Below the pieces are notes generated by a model that was not told the DNA's origin, ran no database searches, and saw only the letters and a list, made by a program, of their open reading frames with translations. From contig JAWNGF010000016.1 of assembly GCA_037039685.1 (NCBI GenBank), forward strand, positions 124,001-188,000: DNA of 64,000 bases, in the 5' to 3' direction. Below are positions 47,646-59,320 of the stretch, one piece after another. The position numbers and the translations under genes were made by a program. Numbering within the stretch: position 1 is the first letter of the stretch; every line of letters starts with the position of its first letter. Origin of the DNA: Ceratobasidium sp. AG-K. Its lineage: Eukaryota; Basidiomycota; Agaricomycetes; Cantharellales; Ceratobasidiaceae.

Positions 47646-48085
47646 TTGTTGAGGGCGCCAAAATCACCACCGTGATTGGCAATTCAATCTGGCGCATTCT
47701 TGGCACGAACAATCACCGCATGTGTCAGAAGCCGACTCGCTCGCGAACCGCATTCAAGCATGAGCCCCCTTCTCTTCCGACGCCAAGCATTCTGACAGAC
47801 AACCTTGTGGTTGCAATGTCCATACATTCCCCTTGCGCATGGACTCGCGCGATAAGGGGGATCTCCGCAGTAATGACCATGCACGTCTAATAAACGGAGG
47901 TCAAGTGATTCCGACCACTTGCTCGCTACGCATCCGCGTCGTCACGGACGAACACCTTTGAAATACGATGCCCCGGTGGACCATACGCTCCGCCACGTTC
48001 TAGGTGGGAAGCGCTATCACAAGGCGGTACAAAAGACGCGAACACGTACCGAGCGCTGTAGTGGTCTCTCTCGTTCCCGTTCACC
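47646..48085. other. Upstream region of the aminopeptidase gene
   Basis: I see no gene or clear TATA box. Confidence 0.35.
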
Positions 48086-49456
<1,371 letters not shown>

Positions 49457-49741
49457 GGTACTTGGTTGGTGGGTCGATGAGGCCTGTATACCATATCAAT
49501 CCTTTGAAATCTACATTTAATTTGTACAAGTTTGACCACGTGTGTCAGTTCAGCGTGAGCACACACGCTCGTCTGAATCATCCGGCTAGATAGGCAGGTG
49601 TATCGGCTGGCCCTAAAGATGTACATTCTATGGCCAGGCAATCACGGTTCCAACGTTTCAGCTCAAGGAGAGGCTGTTTTACACATTGTGAGATCCTAGA
49701 GCATAACTATCGTCAAACCTGGGATAAAAAGACTGAAGGCC
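49457..49741. other. 3' flank of the aminopeptidase gene
   Basis: Nothing recognisable. Confidence 0.3.
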
Positions 49742-50210
49742 GTGGCGCTTACCGTTTCCGTGACTATCTCCATAGTATCACGTGAGCAATCTCACTGGTG
49801 CAGGACGAATCGACCATCACCGGAATGTCCATACTCATGCTGCTATAGACACGTCTTTGGCTAGTCGGCCAAGAAAGAACGGTTCATGGAGCACGTCAAG
49901 GTATTGAATAGCACATGGGATACGAATCTCATCGGGTGTGCGCGTCCAATTTTACTATTCGCGCTGAAATGAACGCCCCGTGTAGCCCACCTTGCCCAGG
50001 AACTAGAATTCGTCTGGTAGAGGGGCATTCGCCATTATCTCGATTGCGTCGGCGTTCCTCCCATTGCCACACAGTATCCCATACAAGCTGCCAGACATTA
50101 TCCCTCTTGCGCGTTGCCACTCTGCGCCAGTGCTCACTGCGGTCTGCTCGTCGTCCAACGACTCGGTGGCGACCAGCAGCGGTGAAGGCGGACGCGTAGT
50201 CTGGAGTGCC
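49742..50210 (+). pseudogene. Decayed duplicate of the coronin 5' end
   Basis: The stretch aligns in order with about 57099-57640. It includes the promoter with its CACGTGAGCAATC box (49779 here, 57137 in the gene), the GACACGTCTTTGG exon start, the segment encoding AKKEWCIENVKV-like residues, and a long block encoding PHSIPYKLPDIIPLARCHSAPVL. It lacks the first ATG exon, has lost bases inside codons and ends where the gene reads GEDGRVLIWK. It cannot make a propeller. The parent gene lies 7 kb downstream in the same orientation. Confidence 0.8.
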
Positions 50211-51762
50211 ACCCTCAGACGATCACCGTTCAACACTTGTCCTTTCTCGTCCTACAGTCCCGACAATACCACTCGCCCATTAAAATAATAACTGAGCCAC
50301 AGCACTCCGTACGCCAACAAAGCCACGCCTTCACCTGCGCTCTGACCTAGCGGCCCTACCTCGGCGCCTACCTTGCATCAACGCCAACGTAACTGTGGGA
50401 TACTCCAATCTCAAAGGAGTTTGATGCGGTTCCAAAAGGCCTGGTTCGGCTTGGGACAGGTCCTTACCCCGACGCGACTCCTCCTCGACCTACCGAGTAA
50501 ACAATGAGGGATCTCACCAGCGGATGCTGCATTAGGGATGCCGTATTATGGAGCCAGTGATAGCCGTTGGTGAGCCCCCACAATCTCTCATAGTCCCTAG
50601 GATGCTAATTATCCCGTGCGCGGGTCGCTCCATGCATATATCACTGCAATTGGTCCTGGAAAGGTTGTACACGGTTCGAGAACAACGCCGCCATTCGCCA
50701 ATCCAGCAACTTCAACCTACTTGCCACGAGAATGAGTAATAAATCCTGCCACCCGCTCGAATTGCCGCCATGGCACGCCGGCAACAGCGGCCACTGCCCG
50801 TATACTATCCACAAGAGTGTCAGAGGGGCGCCAAACAGCAAGACGCCAGTTTGTATTTCTCGCACAGTCCGATATCGTATACAATCCTATGAAGCCATTT
50901 TGACCGAATACGCACGTGCGAACCAGGTTTGGCATGAGCTGCGTGTCGTTTGTGTAGAGCTGAACAGATATCAAATACGGTAGGGCTAGCTAACCATCTA
51001 TTTGTGCTCTTGAGCGAGGGATTTCGAGTGGCTTGAATTTTTTCTTGGTGAGCTTCGACCGTCCACATTCGGCGCGTGACCTCGAATAGCCATGACCAAC
51101 CCGTCGAATCGAAAATACGGGACTCGCAACCGGTGGACAATCCGTAGGTAAGTTGCGTGGACCAAAGAATTACCTAGCAGGTGAAACGAGTTCAAATCGT
51201 TGGACCGAGTCAAGATTTTGCTAACACCGCATTGATCGGCCTCGAACTTGTATTCCCCAAGGATTCAGAGTGTCGATGAGACTCGTGGGCACCACCTCGC
51301 ATCGCCGAGACAATAGTCCTTGCACAAAGTGGTCGCATCGCCATTGTGATGATGAGCAAGGCATAGTGAAGAATGATGATAACACGAGGCGAAGCAAGCG
51401 CCGGTCGACGGGTCAATGCGGTTCAGGCCAATCAAGATACCAACTGCGGCACATTCCGACGGGTGTCGGAGTGATTTACCGGGAGAGTTCCAAGTATTTT
51501 CGGCTCAAGGATTGTCCGCACGAAGGTGCTTAGATCAATGGGTCAACGGCTGCACGAAGTACGCAGGATGAATGGCTATGAACACGTGTGGCGAATACCC
51601 AATTCAGGAGAAGCGATGGGCGTCGAGTGGAGCAAGTAGGGCTTGTCATGGGCGCTGTAGGGATCGAGACGCCAGAATAGCAAGCGCCTGACGCACATAT
51701 AAACCACGGCTCTGGACCAGAATATATGCACAACCGAACAAATCCTGGTTGAGAGTAACTTC
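50211..51762. other. Intergenic
   Basis: About 1.5 kb with no supportable gene. TATAAA at 51698-51703 lies 60 bp before the ATG of the TPR-CHAT gene and is a likely TATA box. Confidence 0.4.
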
Positions 51763-54700
51763 ATGGATCCTAGCGAGTCACCTGACGCACAAGAATATTA
51801 CGAAGATGGGGATGCGCCAAGGTGCGTTCATCGTTCCCGAGTAGTTGCTTGACCGACGCATCTTCGGGTAGGGAACTTCCCGAGACATCTGACCAGGCAA
51901 TGTCAAAAACAGGAAATGTGACAACCAATAAAAGTGAGCCGTTTGCAAACTTGTGTTCGATTTGCACGATGCCTAATATTCATGCCGTGAAAGGGTCGTA
52001 TGAGGCAGAGGCTAGCAACTCGGAACACGGAGAAAAGGAGAGAAAGGTCGAGCAAGCCGCCAGTGGCCCGAATAGCGAAGGTTTTGAGACCGCCCTCCTG
52101 GAAAACTCGCAAGCGGAGAATATTCCAACGCTCGACATGCTTGCAGGTCCCCAGTGGATGCTTGGAGATCTGATGGAGATGATGTAAGTGACTCTCAAGG
52201 AGGCAGAGCCTGTCGAAGTGGGGCGATGCTTGAATATGGCTAACAAGGGCAAGTGGTCTCTAGATCATCGTATGAAGACGAGAGACAGGCGCAGGAGTTC
52301 TTAACGGTCGGCTTATCTTCATATAGTCAATTCAAACGTACCGGAGACATTGGGGATGTGGATAGGGCAATCGAGTATTGGGGGGTAGCTGCCGCTCTAT
52401 TACAAAGCTCCCCAACCGCAAGGCTGTGTCTACTCAGCAACCTAGGGTGTGCGCATGGTTCTCGATTTGAGCGTTTGGGTGAGATATCGGACTTGAAGAA
52501 TGCCATCAGCTTCGGAGCGGAGGCTGTTTCGTTCACTCCTGATGGCCATCCACACAAGCCTGCATATCTCAAGAACCTCGGAAACTCATACAGCACTCGA
52601 TTCGAACTTCTGGGCGAGCTTTCTGACTTGAGCAAAGCGATCGAGTCCCAAACGGAGGCTGTTTCGCTCACTCCTGATGGCCATCCACACAAGCCAGCAA
52701 CACTCAAGAACCTCGGAAACTCATACAGGACTCGATTCGAACGTCTGGGCGAGCTTTCTGACTTGAGCAAAGCAATCGAGTGCCAAACGGAGGCTGTTTC
52801 GCTCACTCCTGATGGCCATCCAGACAAGCCTGGAAGACTCAACAACCTCGGAAACTCATCCAGCACTCGATTCGAGCGTCTGGGCGAGCTTTCTGACTTG
52901 AGCAAAGCGATCGAGTGCCAAACAGAGGCTGTTTCGCTCACTCCTGATGGCCATCCAGACAAGCCTGGAAGACTCAACAACCTCGGAGTCTCATACAGGA
53001 CTCGATTCGAACGTCTGGGCGAGCTTTCTGACTTGAGCAAAGCGATCGAGTCCCAAACAGAGGCTGTTTCGCTCACTCCTGATGGCCATCCAGACAAGCC
53101 TGGAAGACTCAACAACCTCGGAGTCTCATACGGCACTCGATTCGAACGTCTGGGGGAGCTTTCTGACTTGAGCAAAGCGATCGAGTCCTTAACAGAGGCT
53201 GTTTCGCTCACTCCTGATGGCCATCCAGACAAGCCTGGAAGACTCAACAACCTCGGAAACTCATACAGGACTCGATTCGAACGTCTGGGCGAGCTTTCTG
53301 ACTTGAGCAAAGCGATCGAGTCCCAAACAGAGGCTGTTTCGCTCACTCCTGATGGCCATCCAGACAAGCCTGGAAGACTCAACAACCTCGGAGTCTCATA
53401 CGGCACTCGATTCGAACGTCTGGGGGAGCTTTCTGACTTGAGCAAAGCGATCGAGTCCTTAACAGAGGCTGTTTCGCTCACTCCTGATGGCCATCCAGAC
53501 AAGCCTGGAAGACTCAACAACCTCGGAAACTCATACAGGACTCGATTCGAGCGTCTGGGCGAGCTTTCTGACTTGAGCAAAGCGATCGAGTCCCAAACAG
53601 AGGCTGTTTCGCTCACTCCTGATGGCCGCCCAGACAAGCCTGGAAGACTCAACAACCTCGGAGTCTCATACAGGACTCGATTCGAACGTCTGGGCGAGGT
53701 TTCTGACTTGAGCAAAGCGATCGAGTCCCAAACGGAGGCTGTTTCGCTCACTCCTGATGGCCATCCAGACAAGCCTGGAAGACTCAGCAACCTCGGAAAC
53801 TCATACAGGACTCGATTCGAGCGTCTGGGCGAGCTTTCTGACTTGAGCAAAGCGATCGAGTGCCAAACAGAGGCTGTTTCGCTCACTCCTGATGGCCATC
53901 CAGACAAGCCTGGAAGACTCAACAACCTCGGAGTCTCATACAGGACTCGATTCGAACGTCTGGGGGAGCTTTCTGACTTGAGCAAAGCGATCGAGTGCCA
54001 AACGGAGGCTGTTTCGCTCACTCCTGATGGCCATCCAGACAAGCCTGGAAGACTCAAAACCCTCGGAAACTCATACAGCACTCGATTCGAGCGTCTGGGC
54101 GAGCTTTCTGACTTGAGCAAAGCGGTCGAGTCCCAAACAGAGGCTGTTTCGCTCACTCCTGATGGCCATCCAGACAAGCCTGGAAGACTCAACAACCTCG
54201 GAAACTCATACAGCACTCGATTCGAACGTCTGGGGGAGCTTTCTGACTTGAGCAAAGCGATCGAGTGCCAAACAGAGGCTGTTTCGCTCACTCCTGATGG
54301 CCATCCAGACAAGCCTGGAAGACTCAACAACCTCGGAGTCTCATACAGTACTCGATTCGAGCGTCTGGGCGAGCTTTCTGACTTGAGCAAAGCGATCGAG
54401 TCCTTAACAGAGGCTGTTTCGCTCACTCCTGATGGCCACCCAGACAAGCCAGCAACACTCAACAACCTCGGAGTCTCATCCAGCACTCGATTCGAGCGTC
54501 TGGGCGAGCTTTCTGACTTGAGCAAAGCGATCGAGTCCCAAACAGAGGCTGTTTCGCTCACTCCTGATGGCCATCCAGACAAGCCTGGAAGACTCAACAA
54601 CCTCGGAGTCTCATACAGCACTCGATTCGAACGTCTGGGCGAGCTTTCTGACTTGAGCAAAGCGATCGAGTGCCAAACAGAGGCTGTTTCGCTCACTCCT

Positions 54701-56622
54701 GATGGCCGTCCAGACAAGCCAGCAACACTCAACAACCTCGGAAACTCATACAGGACTCGATTCGAACGTCTGGGCGAGGTTTCTGACTTGAGCAAAGCGA
54801 TCGAGTGCCAAACGGAGGCTGTTTCGCTCACTCCTGATGGCCATCCACACAAGCCAGCAACACTCAACAACCTCGGAGTCTCATACAGCACTCGATTCAG
54901 GCATTTGAGCGAGTTTTCGGACCTACGTTTTGCGGAGTCATCATTCAGGAGGGCTTCACAATCAACCACAGGGCCTCCATCTGTCCGATTTTATGCGTGC
55001 CGCCAATGGGCTAAGCTCTCTTCATTCGATCCCACGTCCTCTCCTTTTCCCGCCTATCAACAGGCCATGTCTCTGATCCCACAACTTGTCTGGATTGGCA
55101 CCACAGTTGCCCGCCGTTATGAGCTTGTCGCAGGAGTAAGCGCCTTTGCTACAGAGGCCGCCTCATTCGCGATTTCGGCTGGCGAACACCAGCTCGCACT
55201 CCAGTGGTTAGAAGCAGGCCGCTCGATTGTTTGGGGTCAGATCGCTCAGCTTCGCACGCCGTTCGAGCAACTTTCCAGCCACAGCTCAAAGCTTGCAGAA
55301 GACCTCGCTAGTGTTGGTTATCAGCTTGAGCATGCAGCATCCCGATCATCTCTGCTTACATCTCCTGAGACAATTGGTCCCAACTTGGGTCAGGAAGCCA
55401 ACACCCACATACAGCTGGCTCTTAAGTGGGACAGGCTTCTGGATGAGATTCGATTGATCCCAGGATTCGAAGATTTCTTGCGTGCTCCGACGGCAGGCCA
55501 GCTACTGAGCACAGCCAAAGCTCACCCAATTGCGGTAATCATCCTGCACGAGTCCCGCTGCGATGCTTTGATACTCCAGGCTGACATCAACCCTATTTTG
55601 CATGTTGCCCTCCCAAACCTCTCCTCTCAAGACGCAATTTCAGCTCGCGGTCTCGTGTCCTCTCAGGTGCGGGATCGAAAAATTGGACAGCGGTTGAAGT
55701 CCCCGGGGTTCCACCAGAGCTTGCTAGAGCGTCTGTGGTCCTGCATGGTCAAGCCAGTACTCGACCGTCTCGGATACACGGTGAGTATCCCCAGCAGATC
55801 ATAAACGCGACACTTAGCACAGTTATGCATATATAGCACGAATTGCCTGTGGAACAGCTACCTCACATCACTTGGTGCACTACGGGTCTGCTCTCGTTTC
55901 TTCCACTGCACGCTGCTCGGAGCCGCGACGAGTCACAGCCCAGCGCGTTCGACTTGGTAATCTCGTCATATGCCCCAACACTCAGCGCCTTGCTCTCGAG
56001 TCAGGCAGTCGACCCGAGCTCCGCTTGCGGAATCCTTGCTGTCGGTCAAGAGAATACAGGTGGTCTGGGCAGCTTGCCGGGCACGACAAGAGAGCTTGCA
56101 GTCATCCACAAGCGGGCCGAGTTTAGCTTTTATCGCCAGCTCGAGAATGACGAGGCGACTGTCGAACATGTTCTGGACGCGATGGACCAGTTCAGCTGGG
56201 TTCACATGGCATGTCATGGTAGCCAGAATGCGGCCGACCCAACGAAAAGCGCCTTTCACCTTCACGACGGCGACCTCACACTCGCTGACATCACAAGGCG
56301 GTCGTTCACTCACAAGGGTCTTGCGTTTCTCTCTGCCTGTCAGACTGCCACAGGGAACGAGAGCATGCCAGATGAGGCGGTGCACCTAGCTGCGGGGATG
56401 CTGATGGCAGGATACCCGAGTGTGATTGGAACGATGTGGAGTATAGCTGACGAAGACGGGCCAGAGCTGGCTGACCTAGTATATGCGGAGCTGTTGAAGG
56501 ATGGGAAGATGGACCATACGAATGCGGCAAGGGCGCTGCATGGGGCTGTAGCTCAGTTACGTTCAAAGGTGGGAGAGAAGGCCATAGAGCGCTGGGCGCC
56601 TTTCATACATATTGGGATCTAA
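51763..56622 (+). CDS. TPR-CHAT protein (separase-like caspase-fold protease with 18 near-identical repeats)
   Basis: The start at 51763 follows a good TATA box. Exons are 51763-51821, 51872 to about 52183, about 52254-55780 and 55837-56622. After an acidic, low-complexity N-terminus comes a TPR-like region of eighteen 45-residue units (pattern LNNLGNSYSTRFERLGELS then DLSKAIESQTEAVSLTPDG). A helical linker (LQWLEAGRSIVWGQIAQLR) and a CHAT domain follow. The CHAT catalytic pair is visible: His in VHMACHG (about 56203) and Cys in LAFLSACQTATG (about 56335), and VIGTMWSI-type strands follow. CHAT proteases are caspase/separase relatives activated through their sensor repeats. The junction between exons 2 and 3 is one base out of phase with the obvious donor (52184). 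An alternative donor near 52147 fits, or a base is missing. Confidence 0.85.
52532..54900 (+). repeat. Eighteen tandem 135-bp units within the TPR-CHAT gene
   Basis: The landmark CACTCCTGATGG recurs every 135 bp from about 52534 to about 54829. Units differ by only a few bases. The first and last units are more diverged than the middle ones. The period is a multiple of three, so copy number can change without breaking the frame. Confidence 0.95.
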
Positions 56623-57181
56623 GCGGGACTTGTCCTTGATATTTTTTTCTATCGCTCGGTGAATGCGACGTGCTGTAGCGTACACAAGGGTTTTTCCTTT
56701 TGCCAGTGGTGGCAATATGAGAACATGTACGCTTGTATACTGTGCTATACCCGAATCTTGATATGGTCGCTTTCTCATCCTACTACCTTTCTCGCCGTAA
56801 TTGTTTCTGTAGTCGGGCGTTTTGGTGATTCACACGATAGAGCAAGCATCATTGTGTGATTTCCGGGGAGAGCAGATTACTAGACTCAAAACCCAAAGGG
56901 TATATGAGAGCACGTTTGCCAAACGATTGACTGCGCGAAACTACGGAGCAAGGTGTTTTTCATTATTTCGTTAAATGTAATGTTGAAGGTTGAATTCCGG
57001 GTGGCTAAGCGATGACAAATATTATATATTGGCCTGCAATACGGTTGTTTGCATGCAGTAATACTCGGGAAGGGCCCACCGTGGAACCCAGAATGAAAGA
57101 CAGCGCTTATGGTTTCCATCACAGTCTCCTTGACATCACGTGAGCAATCCCACACTCACCTTATCCATCAGAGCAACGAGC
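56623..57181. other. Intergenic, coronin promoter
   Basis: An E-box CACGTG lies at 57137-57142, 40 bp before the coronin ATG. The same box is kept in the decayed copy at 49779. Nothing else is visible. Confidence 0.4.
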
Positions 57182-58964
57182 ATGTCACGTTTTGTCCGTC
57201 CGTCCAAGTACAGGTACGGCGAATCGAACATAACGATAATACTGGACTAATGCGGCATCAGACACGTCTTTGGCCAGTCGGCCAAAAAGGAATGGTGCAT
57301 CGAGAACGTCAAGGTGTCGAATAGTGCATGGGACACGAATCTCATCAGCGCTTCGGGTGTACGTATCCACCTTCACTATCTACTCTGAACTGAACTCCTC
57401 GCGTAGTCTTACCTCGCCCTGAACTGGAACTCGTCTGGTGGAGGTGCATTCGCTATCCTCCCGATCGCGTCGCCGTTCCGCCCATTGCCCCACAATATCC
57501 CATACAAGCTGCCAGACATTATCCCTCTTGCGCGTAGCCACTCCGCCCCGGTGCTCGACACGGACTGGTCTCCGTTTAACGATTCGGTGGTAGCTAGTGG
57601 TGGTGAAGACGGACGCGTACTCATCTGGAAAGTCGAACCCTCGCAATTCGAAGGCTGGGGTGGAGATAAATGGCAACCGCGCGATTTCGAGCCCGTCGCG
57701 TCGATCAACGGCTCTGGACGTAAAGTCGGACAAGTCTTGTTCCACCCGACGGCCGAGAACGTGTTGGCGAGCTCGACGGTGGGCGATGGGACTGTCAGGT
57801 TGTGGGATCTGGCCGACACCAACGATGCCAAGATTGCGTTGACCGGACATACCGATACGATCCAGTCGTTGGCTTGGAATCCCATCGGGACTTTGCTCGT
57901 CACGACGTGTCGCGACCGTAAGCTGCGGTTGTTTGATCCTCGTGCGGGAAGCGAGGCGGTGCGCATCAACGATGGGCACGCTGGAATCAAGGGCGCACGC
58001 GTTACGTGGATGGGCAACCATGACCGAATCGCCACGACTGGGTTTAGCAAGATGAGCGAGCGCCAGCTTGGACTTTGGGACACGACCTCGCTCTCGAACC
58101 TCAAGACGGTCGCGATTGATCAATCGTCGGGCGTGATTATGCCGTTCTGGAGCGATAACAATTTGCTATTCCTTGCGGGCAAGGGGTGAGTCTATATTTA
58201 CGCCCAAGGACCCCTACTTATTCGCGCAGAGACGGCAATATCCGTTCGTTCGAGTACGAAAACGACAATCTGTACGAGCTTTCGGAGCATAAATCGACCG
58301 ATCCGCAGCGAGGCATGTGTTTCCTCCCTCGACGCGCCCTAGGTGTGACCGAGTGCGAGATTATGCGCGCGTACAAGGTGTACGGCTCGTCGATCGAGCC
58401 CATCGGATTCGTCGTCCCTCGCAAGGTGAGTGTACCCTATTTAAATAAACGCATACTGACACCTCCCAGTCGGATCAATTCCAATCGGACATTTTCCCTC
58501 CTGCGCCATCGACCGAACCCGCGCTCTCGGCCGGAGAATGGTTCAGCGGCAAGACGGCCCCTCCCAACTTGGTCGACCTCTCTTCGGGGGCTGTGAGCGC
58601 AGGCCCGCCGCCCGCCCCGGTCACGTACACGCCCCAGCCTCCCGCACCCACCCCGGCACCCAAGGCGGTTGACCCTCCGACTCCAGCTTCGGTCCCCATC
58701 CCGCCGACTCCGGCCGCCGGCGCCCAGACTCCGATCTCTCCAGGGGGTGGAGAGGCCCCATCCAACGAGGTGAGTTTTCCGGTAGCTGACTGCGGCCGCA
58801 TTTAACTTGGACAGGCCAACACTGCTCTGACCGAGGAAAACGCCCGGCTGACGAGCGAGCTGCGTGAGGCGCGTGCGCAGATTCGGAATCTCGAGCTGCA
58901 GATCGAGGTGATGCGGGCGAATGCGCAAAAGGCTGCCCAGGCGTTGTTGGAGGGTGGAATATAG
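57182..58964 (+). CDS. CRN1: Coronin (actin-binding WD40 protein with C-terminal coiled coil)
   Basis: There are six exons (57182-57213, 57262-57358, 57407-58185, 58230-58425, 58470-58769, 58815-58964), in frame, for 517 aa. The N-terminus MSRFVRPSKYRHVFGQ is the coronin signature. Propeller blades follow (PVLDTDWSPFNDSVVASG, VGQVLFHPTAENVLAS, TIQSLAWNPIGTLLVTT, LRLFDPRAG), then CEIMRAYKVY and PIGFVVPRK, a Pro/Ala-rich linker and a C-terminal coiled coil (LTEENARLTSELREA). Coronin crosslinks F-actin and regulates Arp2/3 at cortical patches. It is longer in the proline-rich linker than in the coiled coil. A truncated copy lies 7 kb upstream. Confidence 0.95.
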
Positions 58965-59320
58965 ACGATGCGAAATGATGTAGAACGAATGTGATGACTT
59001 GCGGATGTAACAAAAATGGATGATTTATTATACTCGTTGTGGGATCGCTTCTAAACGGCTGCTATCATACGGTAACTTGCGGATGACTGTATTCGGCTGG
59101 CACGTGGGTAGCGTTACGCAGGCGGTGCTGTCACAGCCACCTGATCGGCCCGTTCCTCGGCGCTTATGACCTCGTCATCAGTTGCTGATCACCACGCACG
59201 CAACGTCAACTCGACCTCGATACCCCACCTCGTCACCTTCCGTCGTTCTACCTTTGATCCCGAGCTCTTATAGCTCCTCGCTCTACGCTAATCCGCCCTT
59301 CTATACCACAACTAGCAAAC
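58965..59320. other. Short intergenic region
   Basis: This holds the 3' UTR of coronin and the promoter of the HUA1-like gene. No TATA box or other site is clear. Confidence 0.3.

Noticed and set aside
52532..54900. Regular repeats that might suggest a CRISPR array or satellite
   Set aside because: Units are contiguous without spacers, are in frame and encode a conserved TPR-like motif; the organism is eukaryotic.
52327..54969. An 880-codon open frame on the minus strand across the TPR repeats
   Set aside because: It is the antisense shadow of a 135-bp repeat whose length is a multiple of three: if one unit lacks antisense stops, all do. The plus strand has the TPR and CHAT homology and the promoter.
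57380..58123. Minus-strand frames of over 230 codons over coronin
   Set aside because: They are shadows of the coronin exon, which has clear WD40 homology on the plus strand.
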